Source: Mycobacterium mantenii
GTDB taxonomy: Bacteria; Actinomycetota; Actinomycetes; Mycobacteriales; Mycobacteriaceae
Direction of reading: 5' to 3'
Assembly (NCBI RefSeq): GCF_010731775.1
Contig: NZ_AP022590.1
Span: 4,526,001-4,590,000 of the forward strand
Length of the DNA stretch: 64,000 bases
The translations under genes and the position numbers were made by a program. This document shows positions 1-9,006 of this stretch, one piece after another; the first letter of the stretch is position 1, and the number at the start of each line of letters is the position of its first letter. Below the pieces are notes generated by a model. It had not been told where the DNA came from, did not search any database, and worked only from the letters and a program-made list of their open reading frames with translations.

Positions 1-110
1 TTGCCGTCGCGTTCCCACTTCTCGACGTTCGGCACGCATTCCCGCTCGAAGAATTCGCGCGCGCTGGCCCGAAAGTCGTCGTGGATCTCATCGAAGATGT
101 TGCGGCGCAT
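1..110 (-). CDS. Acyl-CoA dehydrogenase, N-terminal part (cut by window edge)
   Basis: Only the first 36 codons are present; the frame runs off the left edge. The start reads MRRNIFDEIHDDFRAS and continues to an EFFERECVP segment, typical of the first helix of the acyl-CoA dehydrogenase fold (FAD-dependent alpha,beta-desaturation of acyl-CoA). An AGAGGAAAG ribosome site lies just before the ATG at 110. It follows the ACAD at 121-1119 by 10 bases in the same direction, so it is the third ACAD gene of one leftward operon. Substrate cannot be judged from this fragment. Confidence 0.8.
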   Translation of the reverse strand, partial: MRRNIFDEIHDDFRASAREFFERECVPNVEKWERDG

Positions 111-120
111 ACACTTTCCT

Positions 121-1119
121 CTAATTGGTCGAGGACACGATGGAGGGCAAGGTCCCTTCGGGGGAGTCGTCGGCAAAGAGGCAGTCGGCAAGCAGTGCCT
201 CGAGTTGCTGGTAGGAGCCGAAGAGGGAGTCGATCTGGAAACCACGGCTCACATACCGGTGCAGCTCGTGTTCGATGGTCAGCCCGATCGCACCGCATAC
301 CTGCAGAGTCGCGTCGGACACTGCCCGATGGGCTCGCCCGGCGGCGGCCTTCGCGGTCAACGCGGAGAGTTCCCCGCCGTATTGCCATGTTTCGCCGAGC
401 AATGCGCGCGCACCTTCCAGACCCGCTGATGCGTCGGCGAGTAGATGACGCGGCGATTGGAACGATCCGATGGGTGCACCAAACTGGATGCGGACGCTCA
501 CGTGTTCAACGGCGATACGAAGCGCTTCGTCCGCCAGCGCGACCAGTTCGGTGGCCAAAGCGCGGTGCGCCGCGGCGATCGCATGACTCCATTCAGCCGA
601 GGCGTCGACCAGCTCGCTGGTCATCGGCCCGGTGACCTGCGTCCAATATGCCGACGGGTCGAAGGTGTCGAGCCTCTCGGCGTCAAGACCGTCGGCGTCG
701 ATAATCCCGATTGACACCGTGCCCTTCGGGCTCGACACCGGGACAACCAGTCGTCCATTGCTCGGCATCGGCCCGAGCAGGATTCCGCGGACCCGCTCGG
801 CATCAGCGCTCGGACGGTAGCCGTCAGCAATCGCCGGCAGCACGATGCCGTCGACCGCGCCGTCTTGCACCGGGGCCAACTCGGCCAGCAAGACCCTGTT
901 CAGTGAGTCGGAGTTGAGCAGCGACCGGCCCTGGGCCCGAAACAGCAACTCGCAAGCCTGAATCGGGTATTCAATCTCGATGTCTGACCACCCCAGTTCG
1001 GCCAGTGGCGGTCCGACCGAAAGGTGTTCGTCGGTCCCCTTGGCGGCCAGTTCGTCGAACAGCCGGAAGACGGCTTCCTCAACCATCGGCCATGATTCGT
1101 CGACTGTGGGAGCGCCCAT
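121..1119 (-). CDS. Acyl-CoA dehydrogenase family protein, small-subunit type
   Basis: A 332-residue member of the acyl-CoA dehydrogenase family. The middle and C-terminal domains are recognisable (RIQFGAPIGSFQSPRHL, then GAIGLTIEHELHRYVSRGF), but the N-terminal domain is short and divergent. ATG at 1119 shares its A with the TGA of the upstream ACAD, so the two are probably translated together. In mycobacteria such one-degenerate-plus-one-complete ACAD pairs commonly form alpha2beta2 enzymes acting on bulky CoA esters (for example ChsE1-ChsE2 in cholesterol side-chain catabolism). That this pair is a heterotetramer is inference. A longer frame upstream was rejected because it would run through the neighbouring gene. 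Confidence 0.85.
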   Translation of the reverse strand: MGAPTVDESWPMVEEAVFRLFDELAAKGTDEHLSVGPPLAELGWSDIEIEYPIQACELLFRAQGRSLLNSDSLNRVLLAELAPVQDGAVDGIVLPAIADGYRPSADAERVRGILLGPMPSNGRLVVPVSSPKGTVSIGIIDADGLDAERLDTFDPSAYWTQVTGPMTSELVDASAEWSHAIAAAHRALATELVALADEALRIAVEHVSVRIQFGAPIGSFQSPRHLLADASAGLEGARALLGETWQYGGELSALTAKAAAGRAHRAVSDATLQVCGAIGLTIEHELHRYVSRGFQIDSLFGSYQQLEALLADCLFADDSPEGTLPSIVSSTN

Positions 1120-2327
1120 CACCGCTTCTCCTTCGGCAGCCCGAGCAGGTGATCGGCGATGATGCCGCGTTGCACCTCGGCGGTGCCGCCCATGATGGTC
1201 GCGGCGCGGGTGTACCACCATTTCGCGCGTACGGCATCGAGCTCCTTGCCGCCCTCGGCGCCCACCCCGGCGATCATCCACTCCCGCCGTACGTCGAGAG
1301 TGAGGTCGTTGATCTCCTTTTCGGCCTTGGCGAACAGAAGTTTGTCGATGCTGCTGTTCGGACCGACCATCCGACCCTCGGCCAGCGCGCGCACTGTGGT
1401 TGCCGCACGGGCCTGCGCGGCGACCACCGCCACATACAGCTGTGCGAAGCGTTCGCGGTGGGCAGATGACGCACCGTGGACGGCCATCACGGCCCGCAGC
1501 CGGCTCAGCTCAGTCAGTGCGGTGGTCAGCACGGCGTAGCCGTACATGCCGCGCTCGTATTGCATCAGATGCATGACCACGCCCCAGCCGGCGTCGACGT
1601 CGCCGATCAGCCGCTCACGCGGCACCCGGACATCGTCGAAGAACACCTCGGCCAATTCGCGGCGACCGCTGGCCAACGTAATAGGTCGCACCGTGACCCC
1701 GGGAGCATCGGAATCGACCAACAGGGTGCTCAGCCCACGATGACGGCTCTCCGGTGTGCCGGTGCGCACCAGCACCAAGAATCGGGTAGCGGTCGGGCCC
1801 TGACTGGTCCAGATCTTCTGCCCGTTGAGGACGAAGCCGCCTGCGCCGTCGTCCGTAGCCCGGCATCGCAGCCCGGCCAGGTCGCTGCCGGATTCGGGTT
1901 CGGAAAAGCCCTGACCCCACCACTCCGCGCCACGCAAATAGTTCGGCAGATACGCGGCGGCCAGCTCTGGTGCGTACTTGAGCAGGGCAGGTCCGAGCAC
2001 TTCAAGGGTCCAGTGCTGTTCCGGAACCGGCAGCATCGCCGCAGCCAACTCTTCGAAGTACACCGCGCGGTGGATCTCGGTGCCTCCGAATCCGCCCGCC
2101 GTCTCCGGCCAGCCGTACCGATTCCAGCCGGCCTCGTAGACGCGAGCGAGGACCGTGGCGTGGTAGGCGAGTTCGTCTTCGGCTGTATCGAACGCCGTCG
2201 TGCGCCATGCGTCGGCCCAGTCCAACTCGCTGAGCCAATTGCGGAAATCCTGACGGTAGGCTGCGACGTCGGACAGGTACTCAGGGTGGCGAACACTAGC
2301 CACGGTGCTGTCGACAGGGGCGGACAA
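1119..2327 (-). CDS. Acyl-CoA dehydrogenase, large-subunit type
   Basis: About 402 residues of a complete FAD-dependent acyl-CoA dehydrogenase. It shows the FAD/substrate motif GFSEPESGSDLAGL, then GQKIWTSQGP, and a C-terminal MGGTAEVQRGIIADHLLGLPKE. It desaturates an acyl-CoA at alpha,beta. The GGT motif has Gly where medium-chain enzymes carry the catalytic Glu, as in many FadE proteins. Start is uncertain: the longest frame begins with TTG at 2363, but TTG at 2327 sits four bases after a GAAGGGGG ribosome site and is preferred. First gene of the leftward operon, divergent from the aldehyde dehydrogenase. Confidence 0.9.
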   Translation of the reverse strand: MSAPVDSTVASVRHPEYLSDVAAYRQDFRNWLSELDWADAWRTTAFDTAEDELAYHATVLARVYEAGWNRYGWPETAGGFGGTEIHRAVYFEELAAAMLPVPEQHWTLEVLGPALLKYAPELAAAYLPNYLRGAEWWGQGFSEPESGSDLAGLRCRATDDGAGGFVLNGQKIWTSQGPTATRFLVLVRTGTPESRHRGLSTLLVDSDAPGVTVRPITLASGRRELAEVFFDDVRVPRERLIGDVDAGWGVVMHLMQYERGMYGYAVLTTALTELSRLRAVMAVHGASSAHRERFAQLYVAVVAAQARAATTVRALAEGRMVGPNSSIDKLLFAKAEKEINDLTLDVRREWMIAGVGAEGGKELDAVRAKWWYTRAATIMGGTAEVQRGIIADHLLGLPKEKR

Positions 2328-2374
2328 CTGACCCCCTTCATAGGTGCCCGGACTCGGGCGCAAGCCAGAATCCG

Positions 2375-2407
2375 CTAAACAGTTAGCTATAAAAGGTTAC
2401 AATAACC
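2375..2407. promoter_or_regulatory. Operator-like repeats between divergent catabolic genes
   Basis: The gap between the leftward ACAD operon and the rightward aldehyde dehydrogenase holds CTAA-ACAG-TTAG (2375-2386) and a perfect inverted repeat GGTTA-CAA-TAACC (2395-2407), with TATAAAA between them. AT-rich inverted repeats in a divergent promoter usually bind a TetR- or GntR-type repressor. Which regulator binds here is unknown. Confidence 0.5.
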
Positions 2408-2438
2408 CACGCCGCTACTTCAGTGAGAGGGATCGCCA

Positions 2439-3932
2439 ATGACGGCTTCACCCGTCGCCGCTGCCACCGTCAACTTCAACCCCGAGACCCGGCTGTTCAT
2501 CGACGGCCGGCTGCGTGACTCATCGACCGGAAAGACCGTCGAAAACGTCAACCCGGCCAATGAAGAAGTGCTGGGATTCGCCGCCGACGCCAGTGCCGAG
2601 GACATGGCGGAGGCCATCGCCGCCGCCCGCCGTGCGTTCGACACCACCGACTGGTCGACCAACCACGAGTTCCGGCAACACTGCCTGATGCAGTTGCACG
2701 ACGCGTTGCAGCAGGAAAAAGAAGACATTCGCGCCGAGCTGATCGCCGAAGTCGGCGCGACGGTCGGGATGACCTACATCGCGCAGCTGGAATGGCCGCT
2801 GGCCGATGCGATCCGGTGGCCGGCGCAATACATCTCGAAGTTCGCCTGGGAGCGGATGCTCGACCAGGACGCCAAGATGGGCGTGCCGTACAACCGCGTC
2901 GTGGTCAAGGAGCCGATGGGCGTCGTCGGCGCCATCACGCCATGGAACTTCCCGTTCGAGATCATCAGCAACAAGGTGGGTCAGATCCTGGCCACCGGGA
3001 ACACGATGGTGCTCAAGCCCGCCGTCGAGACGCCGTGGAGCGCGCTGCGGTGGGGCCGGATCATCGCCGAGAAGACCGACATTCCGGCTGGTGTCGTCAA
3101 CATCGTCCCGGCGTCGGACAACGACATCGCGCAGGTGCTCGCCACCGACCCGCGGATCGACATGGTGTCTTTCACCGGATCAACCGCGGTCGGCAAGCTC
3201 ATCCAGCGGCTGTCCGGGGACACCATGAAGCGCAACATGCTCGAGCTCGGCGGCAAGTCGGCGTATCTGATACTCGACGACGCCGACATGAGCATGGCAC
3301 TGCCCGGCTGTATCGGGGCACTGATGCATTCCGGGCAGGGCTGTGCGCTGGCCACCCGGATGCTGGTGCCGCGCTCGCATTACGACCAGGCCGTCGAGGT
3401 CGCCTCGGCGACATTCAGCTCCCTTACCGTCGGTGACCCCGCGGATCCGAATACCTTCTGCGGGCCGTTGGTGTCGGCCAAGCAACAGGCCCGGGTGCTC
3501 AAATACATCGAGACCGCCAAGGCCGAAGGCGGCCGGATCACTGCCGGCGGCGGCGTGCCCGACGGTCTGGACCGGGGATACTTCGTGGCACCGACCGTCG
3601 TTGCCGATGTCGCACCGGACCACACGATCTTCCAGGAGGAGGTCTTCGGGCCGGTGCTGTCCATCACTCCGTACGACGGCGGTGACGACGGCGCCGTCGA
3701 GATGGCGAACAACTCCAACTACGGGCTGGCCGGCGGAATCCACGGCTCCAACGAGCGGGCGATGGCGGTCGCCCGCCGTATCCGCACGGGCTCGCTGATG
3801 ATCAACACCGGCATGTACTACGGCGCCGACGCCCCGTTCGGTGGATACAAGATGAGCGGCATCGGCAGGCAGAACGGCATCGAGGGCTTCGAGCAGCACC
3901 TGCAGACCAAGACGATCGGCTACCCCCTATGA
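2439..3932 (+). CDS. NAD(P)+-dependent aldehyde dehydrogenase
   Basis: A 497-residue aldehyde dehydrogenase of normal length, oxidising an aldehyde to the acid. Visible motifs are PWN (168-170) for cofactor and substrate contact, FTGST (245-249) in the Rossmann domain, the general base Glu in LELGGK (268-273), and the nucleophile Cys302 in HSGQGCA. The ATG at 2439 follows GAGAGGGA. It overlaps the CaiB-type transferase by ATGA, so it heads a four-gene rightward operon with the transferase, a VOC protein and an SDR. The substrate is unknown; its place suggests an aldehyde formed before CoA activation. Confidence 0.95.
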   Translation: MTASPVAAATVNFNPETRLFIDGRLRDSSTGKTVENVNPANEEVLGFAADASAEDMAEAIAAARRAFDTTDWSTNHEFRQHCLMQLHDALQQEKEDIRAELIAEVGATVGMTYIAQLEWPLADAIRWPAQYISKFAWERMLDQDAKMGVPYNRVVVKEPMGVVGAITPWNFPFEIISNKVGQILATGNTMVLKPAVETPWSALRWGRIIAEKTDIPAGVVNIVPASDNDIAQVLATDPRIDMVSFTGSTAVGKLIQRLSGDTMKRNMLELGGKSAYLILDDADMSMALPGCIGALMHSGQGCALATRMLVPRSHYDQAVEVASATFSSLTVGDPADPNTFCGPLVSAKQQARVLKYIETAKAEGGRITAGGGVPDGLDRGYFVAPTVVADVAPDHTIFQEEVFGPVLSITPYDGGDDGAVEMANNSNYGLAGGIHGSNERAMAVARRIRTGSLMINTGMYYGADAPFGGYKMSGIGRQNGIEGFEQHLQTKTIGYPL

Positions 3933-5140
3933 GCGATATCCTCAGCGGAATCCGTGTCGTTGAGTTGGCCGCCTGGACGTTCGTTCCCGCCGCCGGCGCG
4001 GTGCTGGCCGACTGGGGCGCGGACGTCATCAAGGTCGAACACCCGGAAACCGGTGATCCGCAGCGTGGCCTGATCAGCTCCGGGATCGTCACCGGCGCAG
4101 GGGGAGTCAACCACTTCGTCGAGCAGCCCAACCGCGGCAAGCGCAGCATCGGCCTAGACACCTCCACTCCGGCGGGTTTGGAGCTGCTGATGAAGCTGAT
4201 CGAAACCGCCGACGTCTTCGTCACGAACCTGCTGCCGGACTCGCGTCAACGGATGGGGATCGACGTCGAGCAGGTGCGTGCGCGCAACCCCAAGATCATC
4301 TATGCCCGCGGCCACGGCTACGGCACCCGTGGCGACCTCGCCTCGCAGGGCGGCTTCGATCTGGCTGCCTATTGGGCGCGCGGCGGTATCGGCGATGCCT
4401 ATTCGGCGGGTGACGGGTCGTACCCGCCGATTCAGCGCCCGGCATTCGGTGACTCCTACGGCGGGTTGGCGATCGCGGGAGGTATCGCGGCGGCCCTGGT
4501 GAAACGCGAGCGCACCGGCGAACCGTCGGTGGTGGACGTCTCGCTGCTCAACGCCGCGATCTGGCAGTTGGGTCCGGATATCGTCGGTGCCGGCGTCACC
4601 GGTCAGGACATCCCTAAGTTCAAACTGGACGAGATGCCCAACCCGGTGGCCAGCATCTACAAGACGCGCGACAACCGATTCATCGCGTTCGTGCTACTGC
4701 AGGCCGACCGATTCTGGGCGGACTTCTGCACCCGGCTGGGCCGCGCCGACCTGATCGAGGACGAGCGGTTCGCCAGCGCGGTGGCGCGGTTCGGCAACCG
4801 CAAAGAATGCATCGGCGAGTTGCGCAACGCCTTTGAGTCTCAGGATCTCTCACACTGGGAGAAGGCATTCGCCGGTTTCGACGGCGTGTGGGACGTGATG
4901 CATACCGCTCACGAGGTGCACAGTGATCCACAGGCGATCGCCAACGGGTATCTGCCCAAGGTTTCCGATGCGAACGACAACAAGTTCGCACTGGCGGCCA
5001 GTCCCGTGCAGTTCGACGAGACTCCCTTAGACCTGACATGTGCGCCCGGCCACGGCGAGCACACCGACGCGCTGCTTGCCGAACTCGGCTTCAGCGAGGA
5101 GGAGATCATCGACTTCAAAATCAATTCGGTTGTGCTGTAG
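3929..5140 (+). CDS. CaiB/BaiF family III CoA-transferase
   Basis: A 403-residue family III CoA-transferase, which moves CoA between acids without ATP. The N-terminus MSDILSGIRVVELA and GADVIKVE (30-37) are family signatures, and the catalytic Asp is Asp175 in AFGDSYGG. Its ATG overlaps the stop of the aldehyde dehydrogenase, and its TAG shares a base with the GTG of the next gene, so translation is coupled on both sides. It probably activates the acid made by the upstream aldehyde dehydrogenase (inference). Family members also include racemases and bile-acid CoA-transferases, so the donor and acceptor remain open. Confidence 0.93.
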   Translation: MSDILSGIRVVELAAWTFVPAAGAVLADWGADVIKVEHPETGDPQRGLISSGIVTGAGGVNHFVEQPNRGKRSIGLDTSTPAGLELLMKLIETADVFVTNLLPDSRQRMGIDVEQVRARNPKIIYARGHGYGTRGDLASQGGFDLAAYWARGGIGDAYSAGDGSYPPIQRPAFGDSYGGLAIAGGIAAALVKRERTGEPSVVDVSLLNAAIWQLGPDIVGAGVTGQDIPKFKLDEMPNPVASIYKTRDNRFIAFVLLQADRFWADFCTRLGRADLIEDERFASAVARFGNRKECIGELRNAFESQDLSHWEKAFAGFDGVWDVMHTAHEVHSDPQAIANGYLPKVSDANDNKFALAASPVQFDETPLDLTCAPGHGEHTDALLAELGFSEEEIIDFKINSVVL

Positions 5141-6093
5141 TGGGTTCCGACGAACTTGCGCGGCGATTCCTGCACGTCAACCTCAACTGTGAATCGCTGG
5201 ACACCACCGAGAGGCTCTACGTCGGGCAGCTCGGACTCTCGGCGCGCATGCGCACCGATCCCAAAGTTCCGACCAACGGCAGCATCCTGGGCATCGACGG
5301 CGACGAAACATTCTGTGAGACATCGTTTCTCTACGACTCCCGAGGCGGCCGCGCGGGATGTGCCTTGGAGGCCATCGAGTTTCACAAGCCGGCGCTAAAA
5401 GCCGACCGGAACAGCGACCCGACTCGTCCCGGCATCCGGTCGACGCTGCTGACGGTGGCCGATCTCGACGCTACCGTCACGGCGCTGCGCGACGTTGGCA
5501 TCACCTTGAGTGGGCCGGTCGACGGGCTGATCTCCGGCTCCAAATCGGTTCTCGCGCTCGACTCGGACGGCGCGGTCATCGAGCTCGCCGAAGCCCCGAG
5601 CGACAAGCCGGGGGCGGTGTTCGCCGGAATCCGTATCGCTTCGATCGACGCAGCCGCGACGGGCGAGTTCCTCACTGCCATCGGTTTCGACGAGGTGGAG
5701 GTCGCGGCGCAGGTTGAGGTCGTCGGCGACCAGCTCACGCCCGGTGGATCGCCCAATCCCGTCAAATGCACGGTGTCGCGGTACGCCCTTGCTGAGGACG
5801 CGCATCAGTTCAGCCTTACCGTTGTGGAGCATCCCGACACCCGCAAGGCGGATCCGGTGCCGTGGGGCGGGAATCATCAAGGGCTGTACCGGTGCGCGCT
5901 GCGGGTGGAGAACACCGAGGCGGCGATGTCGTTGGTCCCGGATTCGGTTGAGGTGATGGGTGATCCGGTGTGGTGCCCGCTGCCGGGAACGAAGATTGAC
6001 GGGCTGTACATCTCTTTCCTGCGTTCGCCCGACGGGGTGGTCTTCGAATTCGTCGAGCGGCCGCTGAAGTACTTCACTCCGGCAAAGGGTTGA
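5140..6093 (+). CDS. VOC (glyoxalase/extradiol dioxygenase fold) family protein, two-domain
   Basis: A 317-residue protein of two repeated vicinal-oxygen-chelate modules. Module one begins RRFLHVNLNCESLDTTERLY and ends near HKPALK; a further pair of beta-alpha units (RSTLLTVADLDATVTALRDVG, then KSVLALDSDGAVIELAE) and a C-terminal block (YISFLRSPDGVVFEFVE) follow. VOC proteins bind a divalent metal and carry out isomerisation, epimerisation or dioxygenation. The start is GTG at 5140 within the TAGTG junction. An epimerase or lyase role on a CoA ester would fit the operon, but this is not shown by the sequence. Confidence 0.8.
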   Translation: MGSDELARRFLHVNLNCESLDTTERLYVGQLGLSARMRTDPKVPTNGSILGIDGDETFCETSFLYDSRGGRAGCALEAIEFHKPALKADRNSDPTRPGIRSTLLTVADLDATVTALRDVGITLSGPVDGLISGSKSVLALDSDGAVIELAEAPSDKPGAVFAGIRIASIDAAATGEFLTAIGFDEVEVAAQVEVVGDQLTPGGSPNPVKCTVSRYALAEDAHQFSLTVVEHPDTRKADPVPWGGNHQGLYRCALRVENTEAAMSLVPDSVEVMGDPVWCPLPGTKIDGLYISFLRSPDGVVFEFVERPLKYFTPAKG

Positions 6094-6096
6094 GCG

Positions 6097-6885
6097 TTGG
6101 ATCTGGGAGTACGCGGCAAGGGTTATGTCGTCGTCGGTGGAACTGCGGGCATGGGGCTGGCGGCAGCGCGGGCGCTGGCCCGCGAGGGTGCGTCGGTCGT
6201 GATGGTCGGGCGTGACGCCGAGCGGGGCAAGAACGCCGCGGAAGAACTCGTCGCCGCTGGCGCGGCCGCAGCGCACGGCCTGGCCTCCGACGTGAGTCAG
6301 CCCGGAGCAGCATTGGCCGCCGTCGACGAAGCGGTCGGGATACTCGGCCGACTCGACGGCATCGCCATCACCATGGGCACCGCCGGGATGATGCCGATCG
6401 AATCCGACGACGACGCCTGGGACACCGCATTTCACGACGTCTTGCTGGCGACCACCCGCAGCGTGCAAGCGGCGTTGCCGCACCTCGCGGTCAACGGGGG
6501 TGCGATTGTGACTACCGCCGCGTACTCGGCCCGCTCGCCGCACGAGCCGCGCCTGCCGTATGCGAGCCTCAAGGCGGCGGTTGCCACGTTCACTCGCGGC
6601 ATCGCGCGCACCCACGGCAAATCGGGCATCCGTGCCAACAGCGTTGCTCCCGGCGCGGTGGAAACCGATGCACTGCATGCCATCCGCGGGTATGTCGCCG
6701 AATGCAAGGGCTATCCCTACGACGAGGCACTCGAGCGGGCGCTGGTGGAGGACTTCGGGTTCGACGCCGCGCTCGGTCGCCCCGGCCAGCCGGATGAGAT
6801 CGGCGCACTGATCGCTTTCCTACTGTCCGACATCTGTGCGTTCGTCACCGGGCAGACCATCTATGCCGATGGCGGGGCGCCCTAG
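6097..6885 (+). CDS. Short-chain dehydrogenase/reductase
   Basis: A 262-residue classical SDR, an NAD(P)-dependent alcohol/ketone oxidoreductase. The cofactor loop is VVGGTAGMG (12-20), an unusual TAG version of TGxxxGxG, and the active site is Tyr155-x3-Lys159 in PYASLKA. It begins with TTG at 6097, three bases after the previous stop, with AAAGGG upstream. It ends the rightward aldehyde dehydrogenase operon, and its TAG at 6883-6885 directly abuts the stop of the convergent SDR. Substrate unknown. Confidence 0.88.
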   Translation: MDLGVRGKGYVVVGGTAGMGLAAARALAREGASVVMVGRDAERGKNAAEELVAAGAAAAHGLASDVSQPGAALAAVDEAVGILGRLDGIAITMGTAGMMPIESDDDAWDTAFHDVLLATTRSVQAALPHLAVNGGAIVTTAAYSARSPHEPRLPYASLKAAVATFTRGIARTHGKSGIRANSVAPGAVETDALHAIRGYVAECKGYPYDEALERALVEDFGFDAALGRPGQPDEIGALIAFLLSDICAFVTGQTIYADGGAP

Positions 6886-7797
6886 TCAGGACGTCGGCAG
6901 CGGTCCGGCCAGCCCGCGGGGTGAGGTGCCGTAGAGCCAGCTGACAGCCTGCCCGATCTCCGAAAACGTCAGGGCGGCACCGTCTTTAGCGTGGTAGGCG
7001 CCCGGCGCTTCGGTAAAGCCCTCGATGCGGGTGAGCTTGTCGCCGTTGATACGGAGGATCTGCCCGGTGAGCCAGGAAGACTCCGCAGACTGCAGGCAGG
7101 CCACCACGGCGGAACTGCGGGCGGGATCCAACGCGGGATCGTCGGCCCGGCCGCTGAACACGTCGGCGGTCATTCGCGACATCGCGAGCGGTGAGATCGC
7201 ATTGACCGCAACACCGTAACGCTTCGCCTCCATCGCTGTGACGACGGTCAGGTTCGCGATCGCGGCCTTGGCCGCACCGTAGGCGCTCTGCCCGACGTTG
7301 CCCCACAGGCCCGCGCCGGACACCGTGTTGACGATATGCGCGTCAATCGGGTTGCCTGCCTTGAACTGAGCGCGCCAATATTCGCAGGCATTCCGGGTGA
7401 CGGCGAAGGTGCCCTTGAGGTGCACGGCGATGACGGCGTCCCAATCGGCCTCGCTCGCGGCGGCCACCATCGAATCACGCAGGATGCCTGCGTTGTTCAC
7501 CACACCGGTCAGTGAGCCGAACGTGTCGACGGCGGTCGCGATCATGTCGGCGACGTCGTCCCATGCCGACACCGAACCGGTGTGTGCGACAGCCTTGCCG
7601 CCAGCCGCCTCGATTTCGGCGACGACGTCGGCCGCCGGGCCGTCCCCGTCGCCGCTGGAGCCATCCCGGCCGACGCCTGGATCGTTCACCACGACGGCCG
7701 CGCCCTGCTTGGCCAACTCGAGGCAGTGGCCACGGCCGATACCTCGTCCGCCGCCCGTGACCAGGACGACCTTGCCGGTCAGGGGACCTTCAGGCAT
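6886..7797 (-). CDS. Short-chain dehydrogenase, 17beta-HSD4/multifunctional-enzyme-like
   Basis: A 303-residue SDR with TGGGRGIG (14-21), NNAGI (101-105), Ser160 and Tyr173-x3-Lys177 in SAYGAAKAA. The NDPGVGRDG segment after the second strand is typical of the (3R)-hydroxyacyl-CoA dehydrogenase domain of peroxisomal multifunctional enzyme 2 and related actinobacterial proteins. It likely oxidises a 3-hydroxyacyl-CoA to the 3-ketoacyl-CoA. It lies 15 bases after the CoA-transferase gene, as the last gene of a leftward run. Confidence 0.9.
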   Translation of the reverse strand: MPEGPLTGKVVLVTGGGRGIGRGHCLELAKQGAAVVVNDPGVGRDGSSGDGDGPAADVVAEIEAAGGKAVAHTGSVSAWDDVADMIATAVDTFGSLTGVVNNAGILRDSMVAAASEADWDAVIAVHLKGTFAVTRNACEYWRAQFKAGNPIDAHIVNTVSGAGLWGNVGQSAYGAAKAAIANLTVVTAMEAKRYGVAVNAISPLAMSRMTADVFSGRADDPALDPARSSAVVACLQSAESSWLTGQILRINGDKLTRIEGFTEAPGAYHAKDGAALTFSEIGQAVSWLYGTSPRGLAGPLPTS

Positions 7798-7812
7798 CGC
7801 GCGTTATCTCCT

Positions 7813-9006
7813 TCATTGTGTGAACAATTCGGCGATGAGCGTGCGGCGCTGTGACCAGTCCGCTGCGCGCAGGTCGACGTGTCCGGACTCGGTGACGATC
7901 AGGTCGACGTCGTGGGCGGGGGTGGAGGCTGGCCGGCTGAGCTGCTCGACGAGCGGTGAGCGCCCCTTCACCCGGGTCGGAACGGCGATGATCGACAGTC
8001 CACCGCTGCTCATCCGGGCCGCGGCGCAATAGTCAGGGTGCCCGCCGATCCCACCGACCACTTTGTCGCGCACACCTTCGACGTTGACCTGCCCGTACTG
8101 ATCGATCTCGATGGCTGTGTTCACCGCCACCAGCGGCAGCCCGCGTGACAGCCGGGTCAGGTCATGGGTGTAGTCGAGCCCGCGCAGGATCGGGCGCCCG
8201 TCGGCCCAGTCGTAGAGCGACTGACTACCCAGTAGATACGTCGCCGACGGTGTCCCCGCCAGCAGGCCGCGCCGGTCGAGGTCGACGACGGCATCGGTAA
8301 GCAGCCCGGTGTCGACGTGCAACGGCACCTGCGCCCGTCGCAGCAGTGCGGTGCCGAGTTGACCTGGGCCAGTTTGGATCCGGGCGCCATCCGGAATCAA
8401 CTGCAGGACCGCGTCGGCGAGCGCGTCGTGAATCGGCTCGGGTTCGCGCTCCGGTACTCGCGCCGGCCCGCTGTCGACTGTGCCGAGCACTTCGACGCCC
8501 GACGTGTCGAGTGCAGGCTCGGCGTCCGCCGCAGGTGCCAACGTGTCGACGACCGCGAGAGTCTTTGTGCCGCTGTCGATTACGCCACGCTGCCAGGACA
8601 CCTCGGTGCCGAACTGCAGCACGTCATCGCGACGTACCAGCCGGGTGAGCAGCACGTCGGGCCGCATTACATCAGCGAGCAGCGCGGGAATCGCCGCCAG
8701 CCGCGTCGGCAGGAACCGCGCCTTCGGGCTGCGCAGTATCTCCCGCACGCCCCACCCGGGCATCAGCGCAACCACTTCGGAGAATGCGTCGGCATCGAGG
8801 CCGTCGATCGGGGCGGGCAGCCAGCCCAGCACCAGCCGCATCGAGCCGACCTCGGCGGACGCGGCGCTCAGTGTCGCGCCGATCGACGCGCCGTCGTCGA
8901 GGCAGCGCAGTGCGCCCACTCCGTCGCCGAGGGCGACCGTCATCCCTGGGCGCAGCACGTCGCGCAGCGCGGCGGTGAAGTCGGCCGCGGTCAAACTTGC
9001 TGTCAT
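7813..9006 (-). CDS. Acetyl-CoA hydrolase/CoA-transferase family protein
   Basis: A 397-residue member of the acetyl-CoA hydrolase / 4-hydroxybutyrate CoA-transferase family (family I fold). The C-terminal domain is clear: NTAIEIDQYGQVNVEG, then GGIGGHPDYCAAARMS, and PLVEQLSRPASTPAHDVDLIVTE in pieces. The N-terminal half, including LRPGMTVALGDGVGALRCL, is more diverged. It would move or hydrolyse CoA on a pathway acid. ATG at 9006 overlaps the TGA of the ACAD at 9003 by ATGA, which fixes the start; a longer frame upstream lies inside the ACAD gene. Confidence 0.88.
   Translation of the reverse strand: MTASLTAADFTAALRDVLRPGMTVALGDGVGALRCLDDGASIGATLSAASAEVGSMRLVLGWLPAPIDGLDADAFSEVVALMPGWGVREILRSPKARFLPTRLAAIPALLADVMRPDVLLTRLVRRDDVLQFGTEVSWQRGVIDSGTKTLAVVDTLAPAADAEPALDTSGVEVLGTVDSGPARVPEREPEPIHDALADAVLQLIPDGARIQTGPGQLGTALLRRAQVPLHVDTGLLTDAVVDLDRRGLLAGTPSATYLLGSQSLYDWADGRPILRGLDYTHDLTRLSRGLPLVAVNTAIEIDQYGQVNVEGVRDKVVGGIGGHPDYCAAARMSSGGLSIIAVPTRVKGRSPLVEQLSRPASTPAHDVDLIVTESGHVDLRAADWSQRRTLIAELFTQ

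Noticed and set aside
5395..6678. A 427-residue minus-strand frame
   Set aside because: It lies opposite the VOC and SDR genes and has no domain; such long antisense frames are expected in high-GC DNA.
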